DNA of 64,000 nt from positions 83,701-147,700 of the forward strand of contig JAHHIF010000015.1 in assembly GCA_019358875.1 (NCBI GenBank), read 5' to 3'. This document shows, piece by piece, positions 34,160 to 44,057 of this stretch. The notes below the pieces were generated by a model that saw only the letters and a list, made by a program, of their open reading frames with translations, did no database searches and was not told the origin of the DNA. Origin of the DNA: Symplocastrum torsivum CPER-KK1 (lineage in GTDB: Bacteria > Cyanobacteriota > Cyanobacteriia > Cyanobacteriales > Coleofasciculaceae). A program made the translations under genes and the position numbers. Every line of letters begins with the position of its first letter. Position 1 is the first letter of the stretch.

Positions 34160-36814
34160 CTAAGGCAACTGACTCAACCAGTGGCTGACATCTACAGCCA
34201 GTTTTTCACCAAGCTGGAGCAACTGGCGTAGTTGAGTAGTATCCCAATCAGTTTTTGAAGGCAGTTTCGTCAACTCACCCACGTCGTTCTTTTCAGAAAT
34301 CAACTGGGCTTGAATTGCCAGTTTGCACTGAGGGACGAGGCGCGTTTGTAGGCTGCTGAAGTACAGTTCCTGGCAACGATCCAGGCATAACCCAAGGTGA
34401 AGCTGATTGCCTAACTCAATTAGACGCTCAATGCGGTAGATATCAAATTTTAAGGTGTCTGGATTAGCGTCGTGCAAGACTTGCCAGAGCGATCGCAAAA
34501 TCATCTGTTCTAGCGTTTGCCTTGCTTCTGGGATTTTGAGCTGGCAACGTAGATGCTGGGCTTCTGTTGCGATCGCTTCCAACTCGGCTAAGTGACTGAA
34601 TACCATCTGGGGATCGCTTGTTTCCTGCTCTAGCGATCGCAAGGAACATAAGCACCGATTTGAAAGCGCAATCTCCGCAGCCACTTGCAATTCCTGCGGA
34701 ACTGACAACTCATCTCGATGGAATGCCATCAATACGCCATAATTATCCCGGTAAACCTGAGTATAAAGCTGATCTAATCGTGTCAAGGTTTCCTGACTTA
34801 ATAGTCCCATAATCCGGTGACGCTCCTCAGCAAACAGGTTCTGCAAGCTAAACGATTGATCACCAAACATCTGGTTCATTGCCAGAATTGCATGGGCAGC
34901 ACTCGCCTGTTTTAAAGCCTCGAACACCTTTTCTTTAAGTTTGCTGTAGGCACGGCGTCCCGCAAACGGTTGAATGCAGCAGTGGAAGTCCCAACCCCCT
35001 AAGTGCAGCACAGCAAATACAAGATGAGAACTTTCCCAGGTAATTTCTGAAACCAGGCGTAACTGTCCCACAGCTAGCGTCAGCGATCCCATCCGTTGTA
35101 GCTGGTAGTCGAGTTGATGAGCCTCGTAGCAGTAGAGTCGTTGCTGTTGGGGATAGCTGGTGAACAGTGAACTAATTGCATAGTGGGCAGCTACTTGCTT
35201 AAAGCTGATTTGTGCCGACACCACCAGTTGCCGATAAACCTCTAAACCAGTTTTGAAGAAATCAACATTACTAGGTGCAAGGGCAAGGCGTCTAAGGAAG
35301 CCTTTTTCCAATTGCACCCCAGCGACATCACCCGCTAATTCCAACGCATGAGAGGCATAACGGAGAATCTGTACCCCTTCTGGACGAGAGAGTTCTTCAA
35401 AGAACCAGCCGCAACTGGTATACATCAGCAGCGCGTGACGCTGCATTTCCAAAAGGCGTAAGGCATCAATCTGTTCGGCAGGTGAGAGTTTATGATTGCG
35501 ATGACGATCCAAAAAGCTTTCGACATTCGCTGGGGAGCGATCGCGCATCACTTTGATATACTCATCCCGTGCTGCCCAAGGATCACGGAATAACTGCCGC
35601 CCTGTCTCTTCATAAACCTTAGCTAATCGATCCCGCAGCCAATCAAGAGCATCCCGCAACGGACGCCGCCACTTCTGGTTCCATGCCCCACCACCACCGC
35701 AACCACAGTCCTCCTGCCAACGCTCAACTCCATGGGCGCAACTCCAAGCAGTTACAGGCTTCAGTACGACTTCCCAAGTCGGTGGATTGATGCTGAGGTA
35801 GTGAGCAAAGTTCGTGACAGTCCAGCCTCGATTGGGAATTTCTTGGGTAAAAGCGTAAGCAAGACATTTCTCTGTCCCGCCTTTATGGTGCCCAAAGGTT
35901 TCCCCATCTGTTGCGACAGAAATAAGCTGTGCTGGTCGATGATCCCCACGCACGGCTTGACCCAAACGCCCCAAAAAGTGAGGGGAGTAACTTAAAACAT
36001 CGTTAAAACCCATATCTCTAGAGATTGGGCCGTCGTAGAAAAAGATATCAATATACTTGCCATCAGCAAGGAAACACCGATAAGGGCGAGTGGGATCAAT
36101 TTGGCTACCACCCACTTCCAGCCATTGAGTAACAGGTTGATCGTCATTGGGGAGGGGGCGACACCGTTCTGCTTGGGAGGGAGCGAGAATGATAAATTTA
36201 ATTTCCTCTGCAACGAGTGCCTCTAATGTGGCATAGTCCACAGCCGTTTCCGCTAGCCACATGCCTTCGGGATCGCGACCAAATCGGGAGCGGAAGTCTT
36301 CTTTGCCCCAACGGATTTGGGTGTATTTGTCCCGTTCGTTTGCCAGAGGCATGATGATGTGGTTGTAAACCTGCGCGATCGCATTACCATGACCATTTAG
36401 ACGCTCAGCACTTTTGCGATCGGCTTCTAGAATCCGCTGATAAACCTCAACATCGTAGCGTTCCAGCCATGACATCAGCGTTGGCCCGATGTTAAAGCTC
36501 AAATACTCATAGTTGTTCACGATCCCCACAACTTCACCCCGCTCATTCAACACCCTGGCAAAGGCATTGGGGCGATAACATTCATGGTGAATTCGCTCAT
36601 TCCAGTCGTGGAACGGTGTTGCACTGGGCTGGCGCTCAATCGTGTCAAGATAAGGATTTTCACGCGGCGGCTGATAAAAATGACCGTGAACCGTCACGTA
36701 CACACCTGTAGCCGTCTGTAGGGAATCGGGAGCGATCCCCGTATCGTCTGTAAACTTTATAAGCGCATCCATTGCAACAGCTTGTGAAGCTGGAAGATCA
36801 GCAGCAGAAGTCAT
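34160..36814 (-). CDS. GH57-family glycoside hydrolase with DUF3536 domain
   Basis: An 884-residue protein with an N-terminal GH57-type catalytic region and a C-terminal DUF3536 region. Motifs include VYVTVHGHFYQPPRENPY (N-terminal His motif of GH57), GMWLAETAVDYATLE near residue 190 (putative nucleophile Glu), SVATDGETFGHHKGG near 300 (putative acid/base Asp) and the cysteine-rich DCGCGGGGAWNQKWRRPLR. Such proteins are annotated as alpha-amylase/alpha-mannosidase-like, and the natural glucan substrate is not established. The ATG at 36814 is followed by a short Ser/Ala-rich lead. It is monocistronic. Confidence 0.88.
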   Translation of the reverse strand: MTSAADLPASQAVAMDALIKFTDDTGIAPDSLQTATGVYVTVHGHFYQPPRENPYLDTIERQPSATPFHDWNERIHHECYRPNAFARVLNERGEVVGIVNNYEYLSFNIGPTLMSWLERYDVEVYQRILEADRKSAERLNGHGNAIAQVYNHIIMPLANERDKYTQIRWGKEDFRSRFGRDPEGMWLAETAVDYATLEALVAEEIKFIILAPSQAERCRPLPNDDQPVTQWLEVGGSQIDPTRPYRCFLADGKYIDIFFYDGPISRDMGFNDVLSYSPHFLGRLGQAVRGDHRPAQLISVATDGETFGHHKGGTEKCLAYAFTQEIPNRGWTVTNFAHYLSINPPTWEVVLKPVTAWSCAHGVERWQEDCGCGGGGAWNQKWRRPLRDALDWLRDRLAKVYEETGRQLFRDPWAARDEYIKVMRDRSPANVESFLDRHRNHKLSPAEQIDALRLLEMQRHALLMYTSCGWFFEELSRPEGVQILRYASHALELAGDVAGVQLEKGFLRRLALAPSNVDFFKTGLEVYRQLVVSAQISFKQVAAHYAISSLFTSYPQQQRLYCYEAHQLDYQLQRMGSLTLAVGQLRLVSEITWESSHLVFAVLHLGGWDFHCCIQPFAGRRAYSKLKEKVFEALKQASAAHAILAMNQMFGDQSFSLQNLFAEERHRIMGLLSQETLTRLDQLYTQVYRDNYGVLMAFHRDELSVPQELQVAAEIALSNRCLCSLRSLEQETSDPQMVFSHLAELEAIATEAQHLRCQLKIPEARQTLEQMILRSLWQVLHDANPDTLKFDIYRIERLIELGNQLHLGLCLDRCQELYFSSLQTRLVPQCKLAIQAQLISEKNDVGELTKLPSKTDWDTTQLRQLLQLGEKLAVDVSHWLSQLP

Positions 36815-37227
36815 GGGATTACCAAATACTAAAAAACTAGTTAGACTACTTTCCTCGCCCTACACGGAAATCATCACTTGGGTAGGGAACTATGCTCCGT
36901 CAAGCCAGTATCTACTTCAAAGGCAACAATCTTGAATCAGGAACACGTAAATAAACTTTGGCGAGGATTAAGAAAGGACTGGTTAAGCTTGCTTTGGGGT
37001 GGAAGCTTAAAAACCTTTGACACTGTTCTTATTCAACCGCAATGCCTAAGTAGAGCTGACAGTCGGTTCATGGAACTTGCCTTAAGTTCATAGAACTTAA
37101 TTGCAAGATAACAGTTCTTCAACGCAACGACACCCTATCGAACGACATAATCCTGCTCACCTCTAAGTAAGAAGCGAGTATTCTAGAGTCGAATGAAAGC
37201 ACGCCTTTTGAGGTGCAGAAAATCTAG
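36815..37227. other. Divergent intergenic region
   Basis: 413 bp between the GH57 gene (minus) and the calcium/proton exchanger gene (plus). A 71-codon frame at 36878-37093 looks random (no family, poor composition) and is not called a gene. No structured RNA recognised. Confidence 0.35.
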
Positions 37228-38337
37228 ATGCTGACCAAAAATACAATTTTGTTTGCTTTGCTGGTGTTTGTTCCCATTTCCATTGCGGCTCATTTTCTGG
37301 AGTGGGGAGCATCCGTTGTCTTCATTACGTCTGGTTTGGCGATTGTTCCCCTGGCTGCCTTTATGGGTACGGCGACGGAAGAAATCGCTGTGGTGGTTGG
37401 GCCATCGCTAGGTGGTTTATTAAATGCGACCTTTGGCAACGCTACCGAATTAATCATTGCCCTGATTGCCTTGAATGCAGGGTTGGTGAATGTGGTCAAA
37501 GCCACAATTACGGGATCGATTATCAGCAACTTACTTCTGGTGATGGGCTTTGCCATGCTGTTGGGCGGCTTGCGCTATAAAGAACAGGATTTTCAGCCCG
37601 TTATCGCACGAGTGAATGCTTCCTCTATGAACCTTGCCGTGATTGCGATTCTAGTACCAACGGCTGTAGATGCCACCTCAACAGGTATTGGTGAAGCTAC
37701 GTTGCAGAAACTTTCGGTTGCCGTTGCGATCGTGTTAATTCTGGTCTATGGGTTGACGCTGCTATTTTCTATGAAAACGCACAGCTATCTATTTGACGTT
37801 GGTGTCGCAGAAATGGATGGAGAGGAGTCAAACCTGGCGAAAGAAGATACTGAAGAGAAGCCTAACTTGACGCTTTGGATTAGCGTGCTGCTAGGGGTGA
37901 CTCTTCTGGTAGCGGGGGAGTCAGAATTGCTTGTGGAAACCTTGGAAGAAGCAACCTCGCAATTGGGCTTGAGTACCTTGTTTACTGGTGTCATTCTTCT
38001 CCCAGTGATTGGCAATGCCGCAGAACACGCCACAGCCGTGACAGTAGCGATGAAAAACAAGATGGATCTTTCTGTTTCTGTGGCAGTAGGGTCTAGTTTG
38101 CAAATTGCTCTATTTGTTGCGCCCGTGTTGGTTCTTGCTGGGTGGTTCATGGGACAGCCGATGGATTTGGACTTCAATCCCTTTGAACTCGTGGCGGTTG
38201 CTGTGTCAGTTTTAATTGCCAATTCGATCAGTTCTGATGGTAATTCAAACTGGTTAGAGGGAACGTTGCTTCTTGCTACTTATGTGGTTTTGGGACTAGC
38301 GTTTTTCTTCCATCCGATTATTGAAGGCTTAGGCTAG
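37228..38337 (+). CDS. cax: Ca2+/H+ antiporter (CaCA family)
   Basis: A 369-residue cation/proton exchanger with about 11 membrane helices. The two alpha-repeats that form the ion site are visible: GTATEEIAVVVGPSLGGLLN with NATFGNATELI, and GNAAEHATAVTVAMKNKMDL followed by SVAVGSSLQIALFVAP. An acidic loop (EMDGEESNLAKEDTEEKPN) separates them. It exports or sequesters Ca2+ using the proton gradient; its cation selectivity is inferred from family. Downstream is a hairpin shared with the convergent cupin gene. Confidence 0.92.
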   Translation: MLTKNTILFALLVFVPISIAAHFLEWGASVVFITSGLAIVPLAAFMGTATEEIAVVVGPSLGGLLNATFGNATELIIALIALNAGLVNVVKATITGSIISNLLLVMGFAMLLGGLRYKEQDFQPVIARVNASSMNLAVIAILVPTAVDATSTGIGEATLQKLSVAVAIVLILVYGLTLLFSMKTHSYLFDVGVAEMDGEESNLAKEDTEEKPNLTLWISVLLGVTLLVAGESELLVETLEEATSQLGLSTLFTGVILLPVIGNAAEHATAVTVAMKNKMDLSVSVAVGSSLQIALFVAPVLVLAGWFMGQPMDLDFNPFELVAVAVSVLIANSISSDGNSNWLEGTLLLATYVVLGLAFFFHPIIEGLG

Positions 38338-38398
38338 TAGACGTAGAAAAATTATTTCTTTGTGTCATCAGTAGCCGCAACTTCCCTTGAAACTGGAA

Positions 38399-38432
38399 AC
38401 CACGCTTCTATTTTTAAGAAATGAAGCGTGGT
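38399..38432. terminator. Hairpin between convergent cax and cupin genes
   Basis: ACCACGCTTC (38399-38408) pairs with GAAGCGTGGT (38423-38432), a 10-bp perfect stem and 14-nt loop, situated 4 bp past the stop of the cupin-like gene on one side and 61 bp past cax on the other. Neither side has a long T-run, so it is a probable bidirectional terminator. Confidence 0.6.
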
Positions 38433-38435
38433 AGT

Positions 38436-39410
38436 TCACAGCCTTTTTAAAACCTCGCTGAATCCTTGTGAGTGCTTACTGCTACTCATTGCAGTTAGCC
38501 AACTCGTCAAGGTATGTGGCATAGCACAGACACTTCCCAAATGAACACGCCATTTACTCCAAGAACGTACTGCACGGGAGAAGGGATAAACGTGCCAGAA
38601 ACGATTGACAGAGCAAACTATTTCATTACCTAATGCAGTTACTTCATGAGACCATCCCGCAGGAATGAAGAGTATATCTCCCCGGTTGAGGATGACTTCG
38701 TGACGGTGCTGAAGTGCTAGTTTGAACTTGGGAAATGATTGAAAGTCTGGTTTCTCAGGATAAACCTGGCTATATCCAGCACGCTTCCTTAATCCGTGCC
38801 GTAAATGAACAGCAACTGGAAACGGATAAAGATTGTACAACTGTGAGGGTGGGAAGAGTACAATTCTCTTTGCACCATGCAACTGCATTAAAGTGCCATC
38901 CATCGTGTCATAGTGAAGACAGGTTGTATGCCCTCCCAGACCCAGCCAGAGATTTAGGTCAGTGGCAGGCAGCCGCAATCCCATGCTTGCTTCCGTAGAC
39001 TTGATTAAAGTAGCATCTGCCAATGGGGTATTGGTCAGGGTCGCTTTAGCTAGGTAGAGAGCGTTCTCCTTGGCTTCACCGTTCCGCAGTAGTTCGGCAT
39101 ACTGAAGAAAGGACATGGTTTTGGTTTCTACACCACTGCCAATGTTTGCCCATTTTCGTTTGTCTTGCTCATACCTTTGCTGCCCGTTATAACGTATTGG
39201 AAACTCTGTAGTTCCTAACTTCTCACAGAGATAGTCAAGCGTCCAATCCGCCTCGGCATCCAGCAATCCAGTAATAACAACAGGGATACCATGGTTCTGG
39301 TACTCCTCAAAGAAGATTTGGGGAGTTAGCTTTGCTGCCTGTATACGAGAGACAGGAAAATCTCGGTTGTTTAGCTTGGGTAAATTATCTTCTTCTGGCT
39401 TTGTTTGCAT
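38436..39410 (-). CDS. Cupin-like (JmjC/Cupin_8) Fe(II)/2-oxoglutarate oxygenase-like protein
   Basis: A 324-residue protein of the Cupin_8 / JmjC type. The iron-binding HxD is visible in TTCLHYDTMDGTLMQ (near residue 160), with the product-like block KRIVLFPPSQLYNLYP after it, and the second histidine in FIPAGWSHEVTAL. Family members hydroxylate proteins or tRNA (for example tRNA wybutosine-type or ribosomal arginine oxygenases); the target is unknown here. An N-terminal 35 residues are variable. It is convergent with cax. Confidence 0.85.
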   Translation of the reverse strand: MQTKPEEDNLPKLNNRDFPVSRIQAAKLTPQIFFEEYQNHGIPVVITGLLDAEADWTLDYLCEKLGTTEFPIRYNGQQRYEQDKRKWANIGSGVETKTMSFLQYAELLRNGEAKENALYLAKATLTNTPLADATLIKSTEASMGLRLPATDLNLWLGLGGHTTCLHYDTMDGTLMQLHGAKRIVLFPPSQLYNLYPFPVAVHLRHGLRKRAGYSQVYPEKPDFQSFPKFKLALQHRHEVILNRGDILFIPAGWSHEVTALGNEIVCSVNRFWHVYPFSRAVRSWSKWRVHLGSVCAMPHTLTSWLTAMSSSKHSQGFSEVLKRL

Positions 39411-39704
39411 GACTCTATCTAGAGAGCGTTAAATTACACGTCATGGCTGTTTTTAAAAGCTCAAAATCCGCGTTGAGGAGGGCATTACTTGAAGATAGTC
39501 GAAGCCATAGCCAAAAATACTCTGAGCTTTGCGCCTATGCCTCTTAATCTTGAGAGGGTTCTGTTGCTTCAACCGAACTATTACCACATCCATCAGTAAA
39601 TGGCAAGGGCTAATCTAGCAATCAGCTTGCTCAATCACTCCACTGCGGTCGGGTAAGATGCATCTAAAATCTAAGGATGACAACTTTTCAAGGGATCTAT
39701 AGAA

Positions 39705-40853
39705 ATGCCTTCCCACAAATCTACCCGTGGGATTTTCTCTGATCGTCGCCGATTTTACCTTAGTCTTTTAGGAGCGATCGCCTTTATCGGTGTTGGGATT
39801 GCTGTTTATTGGAGTTACTTTAAGCGCAATCCCTCGTCAATTAGTCCTTCTGTGTCTAGCACGGCTTCGGAGACTCGTTCCTCAGGCGATCGCACTACAA
39901 TCAGTGCATCAGGCTCAACGAGTCAACCTAAGGCGAAGTTGGCTTACATCTTAAAGGGAGATTCATCTTCTGTTCACTCCCTCGCGATTAGCCAAGACGG
40001 GCAGACGCTTGTTAGCAGTAGCGATTACTCAAGTGTGATGGTCTGGAATCTGGGTGCAGGCTGTACGGGTACGGTGTGTAATCCTCCAACGCGCACTTTG
40101 CCAATGTACTCAATCTCGGTCTACTCTGTCGCCCTCAGCCCAAATCGTCAAATTGTCGCCAGTGGTAGCTGGAAGGACATTAAAATCTGGAATCTGAATG
40201 AGGGCGAACTACTACGAAACATTTCGGGACATTTAGGGGCTGTCTATACGGTGGGAATCAGCCCCAATGGACGAACTCTCGCTAGTGGCAGTGGTGACGA
40301 TGAAGTGAAACTTTGGAATCTGGACACGGGGAAGCTGTTGCACACTCTCTCTGGTCATTCCGAGGCTGTGTATACCCTAGCCTTCAGCCCCGATGGAAAG
40401 ACTCTCGTCACTGGCAGTTCGGATAAAACAATTAAGATTTGGAATTTAGATAGCGGCTGTACGAGTGAAACCTGCATTAGTTCCACGCACACGCTTTCTG
40501 GACACACAGAAGATATATCCTCTCTTGCGATTAGCCCGGATGGGCAAACATTAGTCAGTGCTAGTGCAGATCAAACAATTAAGATTTGGGATCTTCCGAA
40601 AGCAACACTGGTTCGTACTCTCTCTGGGCACAAGGGGAAGGTTTTATCGGTTGCGATTAGCCCGGATGGCACGATGGTAGCGAGTGGTGGTGCGGATCAA
40701 ACGATTAAGCTATGGCAGTTGAATAACGGCGAGTTATTGGACACGATTGCTGGGCATTCTGATGTGGTTAATGCTGTCGCCTTTAAGCCTGATGGTCGTA
40801 CTCTCTTGAGTGGGAGTGCTGATAAAACGATAAAGATTTGGCGGTTGCAGTAG
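39705..40853 (+). CDS. WD40 repeat protein with membrane anchor
   Basis: A 382-residue protein with an N-terminal membrane helix (about residues 16-35, FYLSLLGAIAFIGVGIAVYW), a Ser/Thr-rich linker and seven WD40 repeats (about residues 85-382). The repeats end in typical VMVWNL, IKIWNL, VKLWNL, IKIWNL, IKIWDL, IKLWQL and IKIWRL. It should form one beta-propeller outside the cytoplasmic side or tethered to the membrane, serving as an interaction platform. Partners are unknown. Cyanobacteria carry many such proteins. Confidence 0.88.
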   Translation: MPSHKSTRGIFSDRRRFYLSLLGAIAFIGVGIAVYWSYFKRNPSSISPSVSSTASETRSSGDRTTISASGSTSQPKAKLAYILKGDSSSVHSLAISQDGQTLVSSSDYSSVMVWNLGAGCTGTVCNPPTRTLPMYSISVYSVALSPNRQIVASGSWKDIKIWNLNEGELLRNISGHLGAVYTVGISPNGRTLASGSGDDEVKLWNLDTGKLLHTLSGHSEAVYTLAFSPDGKTLVTGSSDKTIKIWNLDSGCTSETCISSTHTLSGHTEDISSLAISPDGQTLVSASADQTIKIWDLPKATLVRTLSGHKGKVLSVAISPDGTMVASGGADQTIKLWQLNNGELLDTIAGHSDVVNAVAFKPDGRTLLSGSADKTIKIWRLQ

Positions 40854-40957
40854 TTGTTTGTTGTTGGGTTGAGGGTGCGATCGCGTTCTCATTCACAATC
40901 AAAAAAATCGCACCTCCCATTGAGGGAAATGCGACTAACTTTACAAAGTTGTGGCTT

Positions 40958-41143
40958 CTAGTTCTTCCGATTAGAAGAACCTGATTTTTGTAATAACATT
41001 ACCGGACGCAAGACCCAAAGCAGAATTGCGATCGCAAGAATAATCGCTGTTGGGCTGTTGCTTTCCAATAATGGAGTTGGGTCAATCGGTAAAGTTGTTG
41101 TGCTTGGTTGGCTAGCGGAAATCGTGGATTGTGCTTGAGACAT
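40958..41143 (-). CDS. Small single-helix hypothetical protein
   Basis: A 61-residue protein with a Ser/Thr-rich N-terminus and one membrane helix (AIILAIAILLWVLRPVMLL). It is followed by a short basic tail. It is divergent from the STAND ATPase gene by 155 bp. I do not recognise the family; coding is plausible but not proven. Confidence 0.5.
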   Translation of the reverse strand: MSQAQSTISASQPSTTTLPIDPTPLLESNSPTAIILAIAILLWVLRPVMLLQKSGSSNRKN

Positions 41144-41298
41144 TGAGTTATTTGTCCTTGAAAACTCTACAGTCTCATCCTCTGATCAGGCTCACTGAGG
41201 TCGAATCTGAGCAATACCTGAGTTAATAGCTGATTTCGTGACTGACTTCCGTTCAGAAGCGAGATTGCTAGAATCTGGGTAAATTTTAGGAATAAGCT

Positions 41299-42726
41299 AT
41301 GCCACGATCCGTTAAGATTCACCCAGATCGCAAGCAAGAGGTCATATCAGCTCTTGAGCGTAATAGCTTTCTAACTCAGGGTGACTTAGCAGCGCATCTA
41401 GGGATAGCTCTATCCACAATCAATAACTTCGTCAACAGCAAACCTGTTTACATCTCGAAGTTTGAAGAAATTTGTGAGGCATTGGGGCTAGATAAGCGAG
41501 AAATCACTAAGCCAGTTGAGCAAGGTAGCAATAGTGCCTCTGAGCAGCCTGCTCCTCCAGTCAGCTTTTTTGCTTATGATTCTTCCTGGGTAGGTCGAGA
41601 GCAGCTAGTTGCTGATCTGAGTGAAAAGCTTCGAGAGAGATGTCGGCTATTAATCCTCGTTGGCATCACGGGAATTGGTAAAACGGCTTTGGCTGAAAGA
41701 TTGGCAGTAAAGTTACAAGACTGGTTTCTTGGAGATTGGAAGAACAAGTTCAAGAGAGCGAATTTTGACTACGAGGACAAAGCTACAGATTTTGCCAGTA
41801 TCGCTGGTAGATGGCTAGAGGAGTGGGGAGAGAGACTCCCACTAGAGGAGAAAAAGCCAGAGCTACTGTTATATAGGTTAGTAAAATACCTACGCGAGAA
41901 TCAGGTTCTAGTGCTGATTGATTCTCTAGAAAGACTGCTGACAGGAAATGAAGAAGACGGCTGGGGTGATTTTGCCGATGAGTGGTGGCAGAAATTCTTT
42001 TTGAGCTTATTGTCAGCAGAATCTTGCCAAAGTCGATTAATTGTCACCTCACAGGATTTGCCAGTTAAGTTAGTAGACTCCCGTTATAAAAATTTCTGGC
42101 ATCACCAAGTTTTATATGGACTAGAGGAATCGGAACAGGTTGCCTTGTTCGAGACAACGGGGTTAGATGTTAGCGAGGATTCACTCGATAAACCTCTGCT
42201 GTTGACAATTGGAAAAGCTTACGAGGGTCATCCTTTAGTTTTGCGGGTGATTGTAGGAGAAATTACGGAATCTTTTAGCGCGAATGTCCGAGCTTACTGG
42301 AAAAAATACGGCGATGAGATTGAAGAGGTAAAAGAGGCTTTGGACTTAGCTCGTAATGAAGGAATAGTTGAAGGAAAAACGGATCGGTGGGCGCTAGATC
42401 GATATACCCATGAATTGAAAAAGCAAGTGAAAGTACGTCTCGATAGGACTTTTGCTCGGCTGGAAACGGATGTTAAGGATGCCTATTTTTTGCTTTGCAC
42501 TGCGTCAGTTTATCGCTGCGAAGTACCTGAGAATTTTTGGCTTAGCCATTTGGAATATCGAGGTTACGATAAGCCGCGATGCGAAGATGCGTTGCAGACA
42601 TTGCGCGATCGCTATCTGGTTGAGGACAGAGGAATTGACCATGAAGACGAGCGTCTTGTAGGGCAACATAATCTGATTCGTAGCGTTGCGCTCACTCGTC
42701 GAGCAAACCTCTTTCCAGAGAACTGA
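41299..42726 (+). CDS. HTH-STAND (NB-ARC-like) ATPase
   Basis: A 475-residue protein with an N-terminal helix-turn-helix (about residues 10-60, FLTQGDLAAHLGIALSTINNF) followed by a STAND-class ATPase module. Walker A is GITGIGKTALAERLA near residue 125, Walker B VLVLIDSLERLL near 205, and a sensor-like SRLIVTSQD near 250. STAND proteins are signalling switches that often carry TPR sensors. The frame ends at a TGA at 42724, and the next frame (42757, same reading frame) starts TPR-like sequence, so a fusion with the downstream gene may have been lost. Upstream is a divergent small gene. Confidence 0.82.
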   Translation: MPRSVKIHPDRKQEVISALERNSFLTQGDLAAHLGIALSTINNFVNSKPVYISKFEEICEALGLDKREITKPVEQGSNSASEQPAPPVSFFAYDSSWVGREQLVADLSEKLRERCRLLILVGITGIGKTALAERLAVKLQDWFLGDWKNKFKRANFDYEDKATDFASIAGRWLEEWGERLPLEEKKPELLLYRLVKYLRENQVLVLIDSLERLLTGNEEDGWGDFADEWWQKFFLSLLSAESCQSRLIVTSQDLPVKLVDSRYKNFWHHQVLYGLEESEQVALFETTGLDVSEDSLDKPLLLTIGKAYEGHPLVLRVIVGEITESFSANVRAYWKKYGDEIEEVKEALDLARNEGIVEGKTDRWALDRYTHELKKQVKVRLDRTFARLETDVKDAYFLLCTASVYRCEVPENFWLSHLEYRGYDKPRCEDALQTLRDRYLVEDRGIDHEDERLVGQHNLIRSVALTRRANLFPEN

Positions 42727-42756
42727 ACAACTACTATCCACTCTAGCCCTCTCAGT

Positions 42757-43708
42757 ATGACAAATAGCCTGACACCCTCAGGGGAGATTATTCTTGCAGA
42801 GCTTAACATCAATCCAAACAGTCTGGTGGCTCATGTCCCAGCTAGTAAGCTCGATGATTACATAGCCGTTGTAAACTGGCTCAAGAAGTACAAACCCAAA
42901 TCGGATGCTACCAATCTACAGAAAGTGCGTGGATATCTGGAAGCATTCCACCATCTGTGTGAAGTAGAAGCATGGGAAGAAGCTTTCAAAATACTTTCTA
43001 CTCACCTTAATACTCCGACCAATGAAGAGTTACACAATCAACTCAACACTTGGGGGTACTATCGCGAACAAACTGAACTTTACAACAGAATTTTAGGCAA
43101 ATTAGATCCGATATTGAACGCTGTTTGTTTGAATGGTTTGGGAAATTTGTACCAGGTTTTGGCAGAGTATGACAAAGCAATTGAATGCCATCAGCAGTAT
43201 TTGGCAATGTTTGCTGATTGCGCGGCAAATCAAAGACGGTAGGGGAGAAATGGCAGCCATTGCACAACAGGGAAGGAGTTATGCTGCACTAGAAGACAAT
43301 GCCAAAGCAATTGAGTCATATCACCAGTTGCTGCCAATTGCGAGGAAAATCGGAAACCGTGAAGGAGAGATAATTGCACTGGCTGGTTTGAGTTCTGCTT
43401 ATGCGGCACAAAAAGACCATGCCAAAGCGATTGAGTCCTACCACCAGATGTTGCCAATAGTGCGGGAAATTGGAAACCGCGAAATGGAGATAGTTGCACT
43501 GGCTGGTTTGGGTTCTGCTTACGCCGCACTGAAAGACCATACCAAGGTGATTGAGTTTGAGCAACAGATTTTGCCAATCTTGCGGGAAATCGGAGACCGC
43601 AAATTAGAGATAGCGACGCTAGGACGTCTGGTACTGGCTTATGCCGCACGAGGAAACTATGCCAAGATGCTCGCAAATATCCTAAGGCTACTCCTCATCC
43701 TCAACTAA
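42757..43708 (+). pseudogene. TPR protein interrupted by a frameshift
   Basis: Residues 1-155 (from MTNSLTPSGEIILAELNI) run to a stop at 43240, and the TPR motif then continues in the +1 frame from about 43220 (LIARQIKDGRGEMAAIA). The joined product would have TPRs of the type AIESYHQLLPIARKIGNREGE. At the break, sequence between QQYLA and IARQIKDGRGE contains about 10 bases more than expected (43212-43221), fitting a small insertion or duplication. The segment begins 30 bp after the STAND ATPase stop and in its frame, and the block AVVNWLKKYKPKSDATNLQK is what follows such ATPases elsewhere, so it is probably the former C-terminal half of that protein. Repeated family members are common in cyanobacteria. 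Confidence 0.72.
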
Positions 43709-43927
43709 CTCGCCTAAATACAGTTCAACAAACTTCTTTGCCGCCGCTGGCTCGATTCCCTTCAAAGCCGTGACTATCTCTACAATTGCCTCGCCAGAAG
43801 GGTCTGTCTGTTCGTGAAACCAACGAAAAACAATAGAACGATCTACGCCTAAAGCGACTGCCAACTTGTTTTGGCTAATGCGATAGGTTTCCAATGCCTG
43901 TTTGAGGGCTTTGCCTGCTCTTCCCAT
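43688..43927 (-). CDS. XRE-family transcriptional regulator
   Basis: A 79-residue DNA-binding protein. The helix-turn-helix is KLAVALGVDRSIVFRWFHEQ (residues 21-40), preceded by RAGKALKQALETYRISQ. The C-terminal part (TALKGIEPAAAKKFVELYLG) may dimerise. Its 3' end overlaps the frameshifted TPR gene by 21 bp on the opposite strand. It is divergent from the 84-residue gene, and a set of GTTGATATAT repeats lies between them, a likely operator. Confidence 0.8.
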   Translation of the reverse strand: MGRAGKALKQALETYRISQNKLAVALGVDRSIVFRWFHEQTDPSGEAIVEIVTALKGIEPAAAKKFVELYLGELVEDEE

Positions 43928-43964
43928 GCCTCTAATCGTGTCAGAGGAGCATGATCTCGTAAAT

Positions 43965-44041
43965 GTTGATATATTATCCTACTTGAGTTGATATATTTGC
44001 CTACAAACCATGAACTCAAAGTCGTTAGCAAATATATCAAC
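43965..44041. promoter_or_regulatory. Operator-like repeats between XRE regulator and small gene
   Basis: GTTGATATATT at 43965-43975 and GTTGATATATTTGC at 43987-44000 in the plus orientation, and the exact complement GCAAATATATCAAC at 44028-44041. They lie in the 130-bp gap between the divergent regulator and the 84-residue gene. The layout resembles an autoregulated operator. Confidence 0.65.
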
Positions 44042-44057
44042 AAAAAGGTGAACTCTA

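Noticed and set aside
36878..37093. 71-codon open frame upstream of cax
   Set aside because: Composition and lack of family features suggest chance; no convincing ribosome binding site.
37785..38222. 145-codon open frame antisense to cax
   Set aside because: Shadow of the exchanger gene; no family resemblance.
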